From Rhodoferax sp. (GTDB lineage Bacteria; Pseudomonadota; Gammaproteobacteria; Burkholderiales; Burkholderiaceae_C): a stretch of DNA of 64,000 bases. Under the pieces are notes generated by a model that was not told the origin of the DNA, ran no database searches, and saw only the letters and a list, made by a program, of their open reading frames with translations. Numbering within the stretch: the stretch's first letter is position 1; each line of letters begins with the position of its first letter. Location of the stretch: the NCBI RefSeq assembly GCF_028715765.1, contig NZ_JAQURE010000014.1, positions 1 through 64,000 on the forward strand, written 5' to 3'. Both the position numbers and the translations under genes were made by a program. This document shows, piece after piece, positions 16,840 to 24,867 of this stretch.

Positions 16840-17721
16840 TCAGCCTTGGGCACACGGGCGGGTGGGGTCGCTGCACCAGGCGCTCCAACTGCCGGCATAC
16901 AGTGCGGTGCGCCCCAGGCCAGCCACTTCCATGGCAATCAAGTTGGGCACGGCGCTGACACCGCTGCCGCAGTGGTGCACCACGCTGGCGGGGTCGCGGC
17001 CAGCCAGCAAGGCTTCAAACTCGGCACGCAACTGGCTGGCGGGTTTGAAGAAACCCTGGGCATCCAGGTTGTCGGTAAAAGGCCGGTTCAACGCCCCCGG
17101 AATGTGCCCGGCCACCGGGTCAAGCGGTTCCACTTCGCCTCGGTAACGCGCTGCACCGCGCGCATCAATCAATGTCAGGCTTGGTTTGCCCAATTTGATT
17201 GCAATGGTTTCAGTAGCTATAAGCGCATATTCTGCGGGCGCTAAAGGGTCATTTGATCTATAAATTTCAGCAGGGCTTGGGGCTGCTGGTGTGCCCGATT
17301 CCACAGCTGCGCCACTGGCCTGCCAGGCTTGCCAGCCGCCGTCGAGCACGGCCACCGCCTCATGCCCCAGCCATTTCAGCATCCACCACAGGCGGCCACA
17401 GTAGTTGACGCCTTGGCGGTCGTACACCACCACTTGTGTCTGCGGCGTGACTCCCATGCTGCGCACCCAAGTAGCAAAAGTGTCGAGCGCCGGCAGCGGG
17501 TGGCGGCCTGCGCTGGCAGCGTCGGGTGCGCCATGGGTGCTGAGATGGCGGTCCAGGTCGGCACGCACCGCACCTGGAATGTGGCCACTGGCGTATTGGG
17601 CATCGCCCTGGGTGGGTTGCATCAGCTCGAAACTGCAGTCAAACACCAGGCAAGGCTGGCCGCTGGCTTGCAATGCTTGCAACTGGGTCACAGAAATCAA
17701 AGGGCTGGTGAGGGCTGTCAT
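16840..17721 (-). CDS. sseA: Thiosulfate/3-mercaptopyruvate sulfurtransferase
   Basis: A 293-residue two-domain rhodanese. The active-site loop is CGSGVSA near residue 250; this CG(S/T)GV form favours 3-mercaptopyruvate over thiosulfate. The inactive N-terminal rhodanese domain carries VFDCSFEL and GHIPGAVRADLD, and the second domain GHIPGALNRPF. The linker region (SNDPLAPAEYALIATETIAIKLG) coincides with a sense-strand copy of the interspersed repeat. Confidence 0.92.
   Translation of the reverse strand: MTALTSPLISVTQLQALQASGQPCLVFDCSFELMQPTQGDAQYASGHIPGAVRADLDRHLSTHGAPDAASAGRHPLPALDTFATWVRSMGVTPQTQVVVYDRQGVNYCGRLWWMLKWLGHEAVAVLDGGWQAWQASGAAVESGTPAAPSPAEIYRSNDPLAPAEYALIATETIAIKLGKPSLTLIDARGAARYRGEVEPLDPVAGHIPGALNRPFTDNLDAQGFFKPASQLRAEFEALLAGRDPASVVHHCGSGVSAVPNLIAMEVAGLGRTALYAGSWSAWCSDPTRPCAQG
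17209..17250 (-). repeat. Repeat copy 5, inside sseA (sense)
   Basis: In the minus direction it reads GACCCTTTAGCGC...ATATGCGCTTATAGCTACTGAAA, matching TAGCGC, GCTTATAGCTA and the A-rich end of the family. It is in frame and codes for the interdomain linker of the sulfurtransferase. Confidence 0.55.
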
Positions 17722-17778
17722 GGTGATCCTTGAGGGGTTTGGCTGGATTTTGAACCGTTCAGTTACAGCGGGTCGGGC

Positions 17779-18690
17779 TCAGTGTTCTTCAGCGGGGGCG
17801 CGGGGCAGGGCGCGGGTGCGCAAGATGGTAGCAGCCACACCGCTGGCAATGATCACCCCCATGCCGACCCAGCCCAACCAAGAAATCTGGTCGTCGAACA
17901 GCAGCAAGCTGTAAAGCGCGGCAAACACAATGCCAGCGTATTGCAAATTGGCCACCAGCAAGGTGGCGCCACGGCTGTAGGCGCGGGTCATGCTCCACTG
18001 CCCCAGCGTGGCCAGCACGCCAATGGGCACCAACCAGGCAGCAGCCTGCCAGCTGACATTGTGCCAAGGCGTGAAGCCGTCACGCAGCACCCCCAGCAGC
18101 CCTGCCACGGTGGTGCCCACTGAAAAATAAAACACCGTGCGGCCTTCGGGCTCGCCCGCTTTGCCCAGCGCGGTGACCTGGATGTAGGCCAGCGCCGCCC
18201 CCATGCCAGAGAGCAGCCCCACCAGCCCGGCAAACAGCTGGTTTTGGTCGAGCGTGGGGCGCAGCAACATCACCACACCGGCAAAGCCCGCCAGTACCGT
18301 GGCCATCAGCGCGCCCTGGCCACGGTCAACGCCGCCGTTTTTGCCGTTGGTTTGGCTGTAGAGCACGGCACCCCCCACCACAAAAGCCGCTACCCACACG
18401 CCGCTCATGTAGTTCAGCGTCATGGCGGTGGCCAGCGGCAGGTGGGCAATGGCGTAAAACCAGGTGGCCAGTGAAAACACGCCAATCATGGTGCGCCAGG
18501 CGTGCATCCACGGCACCGACGTGGCCAGCGCTGTGCCCCGCGCGCGCAGCACCAGTGCCATGAAGATGACGCTGATGGCACCACGGTAAAACACCAGTTC
18601 AGCCAGCCCAAAGCTGCCCGAGGCCACTTTGATGCCCACCGCCATGCTGGCAAAAAAGAAAGCCGCCAACACCATCCAGAGTGCTTGCAT
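17779..18690 (-). CDS. EamA/DMT-family membrane transporter
   Basis: A 303-residue protein with about ten transmembrane helices arranged as two EamA repeats. It begins with hydrophobic MQALWMVLAAFFFASMAVGIKVAS and has the repeat cores FYRGAISVIFMALVLR and QYAGIVFAALYSLLLFDD. Members export metabolites and amino acids across the inner membrane; the substrate cannot be told here. It starts 3 nt after the Rieske oxygenase stop, so the two are co-transcribed. Confidence 0.88.
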   Translation of the reverse strand: MQALWMVLAAFFFASMAVGIKVASGSFGLAELVFYRGAISVIFMALVLRARGTALATSVPWMHAWRTMIGVFSLATWFYAIAHLPLATAMTLNYMSGVWVAAFVVGGAVLYSQTNGKNGGVDRGQGALMATVLAGFAGVVMLLRPTLDQNQLFAGLVGLLSGMGAALAYIQVTALGKAGEPEGRTVFYFSVGTTVAGLLGVLRDGFTPWHNVSWQAAAWLVPIGVLATLGQWSMTRAYSRGATLLVANLQYAGIVFAALYSLLLFDDQISWLGWVGMGVIIASGVAATILRTRALPRAPAEEH

Positions 18691-18693
18691 GTT

Positions 18694-19854
18694 TTAAGCG
18701 ACCGTCGCACCCATCTCGCGCCGATACCACTGATGAAAGTGGCGCATGCCATCTTCCATGGGGCTTTGGTAGGGACCCACTTCGCTGTCGCCGCGCTGCA
18801 TGAGAGCCCGGCGCCCGGCGTCCATGCGTTCGCCAATCTCGTCGTCTTCCAGGCAGGTTTCCATGTAGGCGGCTTGCTGGGCTTCAACAAACTCACGCTC
18901 AAAGGCATGGATTTCCTCGGGGTAGAAAAATGCCACTTGGTTGAGGGTTTTGTCGGGCCCCATGGGGTGCAGGGTCGACACGGTCAGCACATGCGGGTAC
19001 CACTCCACCATGATGTGCGGGTAGTAGGTCAGCCAAATGGCACCACGCTCTGGGGGTTGGCCGGCGCGGTAGGCCAGCAGCGCCTCGTGCCAGCGCTGGT
19101 ACACCTTGGAGCCCGGTTGGCCAAAGGCCTTGGACACCCCCACGGTTTGCACCGAAAACTGCGCGCCAAACTGCCAGCGCAAGTCGTCACAGGTCACAAA
19201 ATGCCCCAAACCTGGGTGAAACGGACCCACGTGGTAGTCCTCCAGATACACCTCAATGAAGGTTTTCCAGTTGTAGTTGCAGGTGTGCAGTTCCACCTTG
19301 TCAAGCACAAAGCCTGAAAAATCCAGCGCCGTGCGCTCTTGCATGGCGCTCAAATCTGCGGCTATGTCGCGGCCGTTGTCTTCAAACAGCAGGCCATTCC
19401 ACTCGCGCAGCGGTGTGCGGGCGAGGTTCAGGCAGGGGTCTTGGGCAAAGTGCGGCGCCCCCAGCAGTTGCCCAGCCGGTGGCTGCAGAGCCGAATTGCC
19501 TGCGCTGTAGGTCCAGCGGTGAATTGGGCACACCACGTTGCCACCCGTGGCGGCCAGGTTGCCACGGCCTTTGAGCATCAGCGCCTGGCGGTGTCGACAC
19601 ACGTTGGAGATCAGCTCAATGCCCTGGGCGGTGCGCACCAAGGCGCGGCCTTCGCCCTCGTGCGCCAGCGTGGCGTAGTCGCCCAGGTGGGGCACACTGG
19701 CGGCGTGCCCCACAAAGCGCGGGCCGTTGTGAAACAGCTGCAGCAGCTCGCGCTGGTAGAGCGACTGGTCAAAATAGGCCGCTACCGGCAGTTGAGGCAG
19801 TTGAGGCAGTTGTGGCGACAGTGGCTGTAGTGGCTGTAGTGGCAGCACATTCAT
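18694..19854 (-). CDS. Rieske [2Fe-2S] ring-hydroxylating oxygenase, large subunit
   Basis: About 386 residues. The Rieske cluster ligands are C-x-H (CRH) and C-x2-H (CPIH), 19 residues apart. The mononuclear iron site is DYHVGPFHPG (two His), with an acidic ligand expected near the C-terminal third. The single-subunit layout resembles choline monooxygenase- or carnitine-oxygenase-like proteins; the substrate is unknown. ATG 19854 is chosen; an in-frame GTG at 19968 has no support. The first 20 residues are a Leu/Gln/Pro run encoded by short tandem DNA repeats. No reductase gene is adjacent. Confidence 0.85.
   Translation of the reverse strand: MNVLPLQPLQPLSPQLPQLPQLPVAAYFDQSLYQRELLQLFHNGPRFVGHAASVPHLGDYATLAHEGEGRALVRTAQGIELISNVCRHRQALMLKGRGNLAATGGNVVCPIHRWTYSAGNSALQPPAGQLLGAPHFAQDPCLNLARTPLREWNGLLFEDNGRDIAADLSAMQERTALDFSGFVLDKVELHTCNYNWKTFIEVYLEDYHVGPFHPGLGHFVTCDDLRWQFGAQFSVQTVGVSKAFGQPGSKVYQRWHEALLAYRAGQPPERGAIWLTYYPHIMVEWYPHVLTVSTLHPMGPDKTLNQVAFFYPEEIHAFEREFVEAQQAAYMETCLEDDEIGERMDAGRRALMQRGDSEVGPYQSPMEDGMRHFHQWYRREMGATVA
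19789..19843. repeat. Short tandem repeats in the Rieske gene N-terminus
   Basis: Three units of CAGTTGAGG-like sequence (19789-19815) and two of TGGCTGTAG (about 19820-19840). They code for alternating Leu-Pro-Gln in the oxygenase N-terminus. The unit length of nine keeps the frame when units are gained or lost. Confidence 0.7.
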
Positions 19855-19990
19855 CTGCGACAGCAGCGCCGGTGGCTGAGGTGTTGTGAGCGGGTTGATG
19901 TGGGCGGTGCTGCGCGGCGCGCTTGCACCATGGCTGGGGCGTGGGAGTGTTTTGCACAGTGTTTGCACAACTCGGTCTTTCTAAAATGCG

Positions 19991-20040
19991 AAAAACCCCT
20001 CAAAGAGGGGCTTGGTGAGCAGCTACCTTGAGAGCTGCAA
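19991..20040 (-). ncRNA. Candidate ~50-nt small RNA or transcription attenuator
   Basis: In the minus direction a GCAGCT/AGCTGC hairpin (20038-20019) is followed by a perfect CCCCTC-TTT-GAGGGG stem (20010-19996) and TTTTT, a canonical factor-independent terminator. A promoter candidate (TTTAGA, 17 bp, TACAAT, at 20076-20048) would start transcription near 20041. The product would be a 50-nt terminated RNA ahead of the Rieske gene, either a true small RNA or a leader attenuator. No ORF fits inside. Confidence 0.4.
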
Positions 20041-20048
20041 GGCTTTGA

Positions 20049-20078
20049 TTGTAGAGCTTGGCTGGCAGACTCTAAAAT
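20049..20078 (+). promoter_or_regulatory. Predicted sigma-70 promoter of xseB-ispA-dxs
   Basis: TTGTAG and TAAAAT separated by 18 bp, with a start expected near 20085, followed by the Shine-Dalgarno AGGGAGAA and the xseB ATG at 20110. It overlaps the opposite-strand promoter candidate. Confidence 0.5.
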
Positions 20079-20109
20079 CGTCGTTTTGATTCAGGGAGAA
20101 CTTTGACCC

Positions 20110-20343
20110 ATGGCTACTGCCTCCAAACACAGCGCCGCGCCGCCCAGCTACGAAGCGGCTTTGCAAGAGCTGGAACAACTGGTGGCCAAACTAGAGTCTG
20201 GCGACATGCCCTTGGAGCAGCTGTTGAGCCAATACCAGCGCGGTGCAGAGTTGCTGAATTTTTGTCGTGATCGCCTGCAAGCGGTTGAAAACCAAGTCAA
20301 AGTGCTCGATGGCAGCACCCTCAAAACATGGACACCCGAATAA
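20110..20343 (+). CDS. xseB: Exodeoxyribonuclease VII small subunit
   Basis: A 77-residue XseB, the small helical subunit that with XseA degrades single-stranded DNA to oligonucleotides. The family core is [19 protein letters not shown] followed by [16 protein letters not shown] and the C-terminal VKVLDG. The 3' end overlaps ispA by 16 nt, the arrangement seen in many proteobacteria. Confidence 0.95.
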   Translation: MATASKHSAAPPSYEAALQELEQLVAKLESGDMPLEQLLSQYQRGAELLNFCRDRLQAVENQVKVLDGSTLKTWTPE

Positions 20344-21380
20344 CCCCCCTTGAAGCGCTGGATGTGTCGGCCTGGACCAACCGCCAGTTGGCTCGCGTTG
20401 AACAAGCCTTGTCACAGTGGGTCAGCGTGGACGCCAGTGCCGACCTGGAGCACCACGCCCCCGCTGACCTGATGGCTGCCATGCGCTATGCCGTGCTCGA
20501 CGGTGGCAAGCGCTTGCGCCCACTGCTGGTGCTGGCTGCTTTTGAAGCCGTCTACAGTGGCTTGGCACATGATTATTTGCCCACAGAAGAATGTGACGAA
20601 GAGATTGCCCGGCGCGGTGCGGCTGACTCAGACACACTGACCTCTGCCATGCAAACGGCCGCCTTGCGCGCGGCCTGTGCGGTGGAGCTGATCCACGCTT
20701 ATTCGCTGGTGCATGACGACATGCCGTGCATGGACAACGACGTGCTGCGCCGTGGCAAACCCACCGTGCATGTGCAATATGGCGAAGCGGTGGCGCTGCT
20801 GGCGGGTGACGCGCTGCAAGCGCTGGCGTTTGAGCTGCTCACCCCGCAGAGCGATGCCCATGGCTCCTCCGCTGCTCACCTCATCCCCGCCCCAGCCACC
20901 CAAGCCAAACTGTGCCGCTTGTTGGCACGTGCTGCTGGCTGTGCTGGCATGGCGGGCGGCCAAGCCATTGACTTGGCCAGTGTCGGGCTGCACTTGACGC
21001 AAGAGCAGCTGTGTGAAATGCACCGCCTCAAAACTGGCGCATTGTTGCGAGCCAGTGTCATGATGGGGGCTGCCTGTGCAGAGCCCTTGCCGGCCACCCG
21101 TCAAGCCTTGCAGCGCTTTGGTGCTGCTATTGGGCTGGCGTTTCAGGTGGTGGATGATATTTTGGATGTCACTGCCGACTCCAGCACCTTGGGCAAAACC
21201 GCTGGCAAAGATGCCGAGCAAGACAAACCCACCTATGTGTCGCTGATGGGGCTGGAAGCAGCCCGTGCTTACGCTCAGACACTGCACCGCCAAGCGTTGC
21301 AGGCCTTGGCCGAGAGCCAGTTGAAAGACACGCGCATGTTGCGTGGGCTGGCTGACCTGGTGGTGCATCGTACGCACTGA
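20328..21380 (+). CDS. ispA: Farnesyl diphosphate synthase (polyprenyl synthetase)
   Basis: A 350-residue trans-prenyltransferase making geranyl/farnesyl diphosphate. The first aspartate-rich motif is DDMPCMDND, the second is DDILD, and [15 protein letters not shown] precedes them. Compared with the roughly 300-residue E. coli protein it has an acidic insert after the first helix (about residues 78-100) and another near 175, both common in this order. It overlaps xseB and precedes dxs by 81 nt. Confidence 0.94.
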   Translation: MDTRITPLEALDVSAWTNRQLARVEQALSQWVSVDASADLEHHAPADLMAAMRYAVLDGGKRLRPLLVLAAFEAVYSGLAHDYLPTEECDEEIARRGAADSDTLTSAMQTAALRAACAVELIHAYSLVHDDMPCMDNDVLRRGKPTVHVQYGEAVALLAGDALQALAFELLTPQSDAHGSSAAHLIPAPATQAKLCRLLARAAGCAGMAGGQAIDLASVGLHLTQEQLCEMHRLKTGALLRASVMMGAACAEPLPATRQALQRFGAAIGLAFQVVDDILDVTADSSTLGKTAGKDAEQDKPTYVSLMGLEAARAYAQTLHRQALQALAESQLKDTRMLRGLADLVVHRTH

Positions 21381-21410
21381 TCGGGTGTGAATAAAATTAT
21401 CAGTTAAATA

Positions 21411-21452
21411 GGTCTCTAGCGCTTATGAATAAAGCGTAGATAGCTATTAAAA
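21411..21452 (+). repeat. Interspersed ~40-bp repeat, copy 6 (near consensus)
   Basis: GGTCTCTAGCGCTTATGAATAAAGCGTAGATAGCTATTAAAA, one of the cleanest copies. It occupies the ispA-dxs intergenic space and ends about 10 nt before the dxs ATG, so the dxs ribosome-binding region is effectively the repeat tail. Confidence 0.8.
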
Positions 21453-21461
21453 AAAGAGCAT

Positions 21462-23339
21462 ATGTTGACCCATTCTCCCTACACCCTGTTGTCCACCATT
21501 CACTCGCCCTTTGAATTGCGGCAACTGCCGCGTGAGCAGCTGAGCCATTTGGCCACCGAGCTGCGTGCCTATTTGCTGGAGAGTGTGTCCAAAACCGGTG
21601 GTCATTTGAGCTCCAACCTGGGAATGGTCGAGCTCACCGTGGCACTGCACTATGTGTTCAACACACCGCACGACCGGGTGGTGTGGGACGTGGGGCACCA
21701 AACCTACCCGCACAAAATCCTCACCGGGCGGCGCGAGCGCATGGCCAGTTTGCGTCAGTTGGGCGGCTTGAGCGGGTTCCCGCAGCGCGCTGAGAGCGAG
21801 TTTGATGCCTTTGGCACGGCGCATTCCAGCACCTCGATTTCAGCCGCCTTGGGCATGGCGCTGGCCAGTCAGCTCAAAGGCGAAGAGCGCCACGCCATTG
21901 CGGTGATCGGAGACGGTGCCATGACCGCTGGCATGGCCTTTGAAGCCATGAACAACGCTGGCGTGTCAGACTGCAATTTGCTGGTGATTTTGAACGACAA
22001 CGACATGTCGATCAGCCCGCCGGTGGGTGCACTGAACCGCTATTTGGCCAAGCTGATGAGCGGGCAGTTTTACGCCGCTGCCAAAAATGCCGGCAAAACC
22101 GTGCTCAAGGGTGCGCCGCCCTTGTGGGAGCTGGCCAAACGCTTTGAAGAATCTGCCAAAGGCATGGTCAAACCCATCACCTTGTTTGAAAAATTTGGCT
22201 TCAATTACGTCGGCCCCATTGATGGCCATGATGTCGACACCCTGGTGGCCGTGCTTGACAACATCAAACAGCTCAAAGGCCCGCAGTTTTTGCACGTGGT
22301 CACCAAGAAAGGCCAGGGCTACAAGCTGGCCGAAGCCGACCCCGTGGCCTACCATGGGCCAGGTAAATTTGACCCGGCGGTGGGCTTGCAAACCAGCAGC
22401 ACACCCACCAAACCCACTTTCACCCAGGTGTTTGGCGACTGGCTGTGCGACATGGCTGCGGCTGACGACCGGCTGGTGGCCATCACACCGGCCATGCGTG
22501 AAGGCTCTGGCATGGTGGAGTTTGAAAAACGCTTTCCCAAGCGGTTTTTTGACGTGGGCATTGCCGAGCAACACGCTGTGACCTTTGCCGCCGGTTTGGC
22601 CTGTGAAGGCCTGAAACCAGTGGTGGCTATTTACTCCACATTTTTGCAGCGTGCCTACGACCAATTGATTCACGACGTGGCCATTCAAAACCTGCCGGTG
22701 GTGTTTGCACTCGACCGCGCCGGCTTGGTGGGTGCCGACGGTGCCACCCACGCGGGCGCTTATGACATGGCTTATTTGCGCTGCATTCCCAACCTCAGCG
22801 TGGCTTGCCCAGCCGATGAAAACGAGTGCCGCCAGTTGCTCAGCACTGCCTACGCGCAGCCCACGCCCGTGGCGGTGCGTTACCCCCGCGGCGCCGGGGC
22901 TGGCGTGCAGGCCACTTGCACCCTTGACGCTTTGCCTTTTGGCAAGGGCGAGATCCGCCGCACCGGGGCGCGCGTGGCGATGCTGGTGTTTGGCACGCTG
23001 CTGACACCTGCACTCAAGGCGGCTGAAAGTTTGAATGCCACCGTGGTCAACATGCGTTGGGTTAAACCGCTGGACGTGGCACTGCTGCTGCAAGTGGCGG
23101 CCAGCCATGAGGCCTTGGTCACTTTGGAAGAGGGCTGCGTGATGGGCGGTGCGGGCAGCGCCGTGCTGGAAGCGCTGGCGCAGGCTGGGGTGTGCAAACC
23201 GGTGCTGCAGCTGGGCTTGCCTGATGTGTTCATTGAACATGGCGACCCCGCTCGGCTGCTGGCCATGCAGGGGCTGGATGCTGCGGGCATTGAAGCGGCA
23301 GTGCGTGCACGCTTTGAAATTATTTTGGCCAACGCTTGA
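21462..23339 (+). CDS. dxs: 1-deoxy-D-xylulose-5-phosphate synthase
   Basis: A 625-residue thiamine-diphosphate transketolase-like enzyme, first step of the MEP isoprenoid route (pyruvate + glyceraldehyde 3-phosphate). Visible are the His motif [15 protein letters not shown], the ThDP motif [17 protein letters not shown]...LNDNDMSI, the catalytic glutamate region [17 protein letters not shown], and the C-terminal transketolase domain. Usual length. It follows ispA, giving a small isoprenoid operon. Confidence 0.97.
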   Translation: MLTHSPYTLLSTIHSPFELRQLPREQLSHLATELRAYLLESVSKTGGHLSSNLGMVELTVALHYVFNTPHDRVVWDVGHQTYPHKILTGRRERMASLRQLGGLSGFPQRAESEFDAFGTAHSSTSISAALGMALASQLKGEERHAIAVIGDGAMTAGMAFEAMNNAGVSDCNLLVILNDNDMSISPPVGALNRYLAKLMSGQFYAAAKNAGKTVLKGAPPLWELAKRFEESAKGMVKPITLFEKFGFNYVGPIDGHDVDTLVAVLDNIKQLKGPQFLHVVTKKGQGYKLAEADPVAYHGPGKFDPAVGLQTSSTPTKPTFTQVFGDWLCDMAAADDRLVAITPAMREGSGMVEFEKRFPKRFFDVGIAEQHAVTFAAGLACEGLKPVVAIYSTFLQRAYDQLIHDVAIQNLPVVFALDRAGLVGADGATHAGAYDMAYLRCIPNLSVACPADENECRQLLSTAYAQPTPVAVRYPRGAGAGVQATCTLDALPFGKGEIRRTGARVAMLVFGTLLTPALKAAESLNATVVNMRWVKPLDVALLLQVAASHEALVTLEEGCVMGGAGSAVLEALAQAGVCKPVLQLGLPDVFIEHGDPARLLAMQGLDAAGIEAAVRARFEIILANA

Positions 23340-23475
23340 AAAACTGTGACGCGTGTTCAAGGGAAAACCCGTAGCAGACGCTTAAGGCCTGTTTATAGAA
23401 TGCGCTGTGACTCTGAACAGTCATCAGCACCTCTACCGATGTGCTGAGCACCTTATTCACAACAGGAGTAAATCA

Positions 23476-24610
23476 ATGGATCGTCGTTCCGTCGTTAAAG
23501 GCGCAGGCATAGCCAGCGTGTTGGCAGCTGGGTTAGCAGCCTGTGGTAAAAAAGAAGATGCGACGCCTGTCGCGCCTGCAGCACCAGTTGCACCAGCTGT
23601 TTCTACTGGAAGTGAAATTCGCTGGCGCTTGGCTTCAAGCTTTCCCAAAGCCCTTGACACCATTTACGGTGCTGCCGAGACATTTGCCAAAAAAGTGGGC
23701 GAGCTCTCGGGTGGCAAGTTCACCATCACGGTGCATGCCGGTGGCGAGTTGATGCCTGCGGGGGGGGGTGCTTGACGGCGCCTCTAACGGCACGGTTGAA
23801 ATGGCACACACTGCGCCTTACTACTTTTTTGGCAAAGACCCAACGTTTGCCTTGGATTGCGCCATTCCGTTTGGCTTGAACAGCCGCCAAATGACCGCCT
23901 GGATGTACCAAGGCAACGGTTTGAAGCTGACCCGTGAGTTCTACGCCAAAGTGGGTATCGTGAACTTCCCCATGGGCAACACAGGCGCTCAAATGGGCGG
24001 CTGGTACCGCAAAGAAATCAAGTCGGTGGCTGACCTCAACGGCCTGAAATTCCGTGTGGGCGGTTTTGGTGGCAAGGTGCTGGCCAAATTGGGCACTGTG
24101 CCCCAAAACATTCCTGGCGGCGAAATCTACACCGCGCTTGAAAAAGGCACCATTGATGCCGCCGAATGGGTGGGGCCTTATGACGACTTGAAGCTGGGCT
24201 TCAACAAAGTAGCACCGTTTTACTACTATCCTGGCTGGTGGGAAGGTGGCCCACAACTGTCGTTGTATGTCAACCAAAAAGCCTATGAAGGCTTGTCAGC
24301 TGAATACAAAGCCATTGTGGAATGTGCGGCAGCCTTTGCCCATACTGAGATGCAAGCCAAATACGATGCTAAGAACCCCGCAGCACTGAAAACATTGGTG
24401 GGTCAAGGCGTGAAGTTGCGCCCCTTCCCCAACGACGTGTTGGGCGCTGCCTTCAAAGCAGCTCAAGAGGTCTACAAAGAACTCAACGACACCAATCCAG
24501 CCTGGAAGAAAATTTACGACGACTACTCAGCTTTCCGTCGCGAATCCAACCTGTGGTTCCGCTTCACCGAGGCCAAGTTTGACAGCTTCATGCAGTCACA
24601 AAAACTGTAA
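23476..24610 (+). pseudogene. TRAP transporter 2-oxoacid-binding protein (TakP-like), frameshifted
   Basis: Two frames together make one DctP-family protein. The 5' part (from ATG 23476, Shine-Dalgarno CAGGAG) has a twin-arginine-like start, DRRSVVKGAG, and a lipobox-like LAAC. Reading then hits a run of nine G (23760-23768) and stops at TGA 23773. The next frame continues from the same point with VLDGASNGTVEMAHTAPYY and runs to 24610. Eight G would restore a protein of about 377 residues. The sequence GNTGAQMGGW, VGGFGGKV, EWVGPYDDLKLGF and YYYPGWWEGGP matches TakP, which binds pyruvate and other 2-oxoacids in the periplasm. Cause: sequencing error, slippage-based switching, or a real null allele. 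Confidence 0.85.
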
Positions 24611-24632
24611 GCTGGGCTTTCAGCACGCAGAC

Positions 24633-24658
24633 AAAAACCCGCTTCGGCGGGTTTTTTT
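24633..24658. terminator. Bidirectional rho-independent terminator
   Basis: CCCGC-TTCG-GCGGG stem flanked by AAAAA on the left and TTTTTTT on the right, 23 bp after the TRAP binding-protein stop. It can act in both directions because both flanks are homopolymeric. Confidence 0.85.
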
Positions 24659-24753
24659 GTTCCTGCATCTTTCCGATGGGGTTGACCATTTCATCATCTC
24701 GCTTGGCTGCGCTGATGAGGACAAGAATGGCGCATGAGTGGATGGGTTTAGCT

Positions 24754-24774
24754 CCTTCCTCCTCTGGGGGAAGG
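24754..24774. other. Extragenic GC-rich palindromic element
   Basis: CCTTCC...GGAAGG stem with a CTCCTTCCTCCTCTGGGGGAAGG context between the two convergent terminators. Similar C/G-rich palindromes are scattered between genes in this bacterial order (recollection, not checked). No coding potential is seen in 24660-24810. Confidence 0.35.
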
Positions 24775-24812
24775 CAGGGATGGGGGCTACCCTTAGGCTA
24801 CAAGCACCCATG

Positions 24813-24836
24813 AAAAAAGGGCTCATCGAGCCCTTT
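24813..24836 (-). terminator. Terminator of the TRAP permease genes
   Basis: In the minus direction GGGCTC-GAT-GAGCCC followed by TTTTTT, 32 nt after the stop of the large TRAP subunit. Confidence 0.85.
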
Positions 24837-24867
24837 CTTGTATCAGCCATGCATTCAGAGGCGTTGA

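Noticed and set aside
19789-19843. Possible CRISPR-like tandem repeats
   Set aside because: Units are 9 bp with no spacers and lie in a coding sequence.
21966-23360. 464-codon minus-strand frame
   Set aside because: Antisense shadow of dxs, with His/Gln-rich, family-less sequence.
24660-24810. Possible small gene between the TRAP terminators
   Set aside because: The open frame has no conserved protein sequence and lies between two terminators next to a palindromic element.
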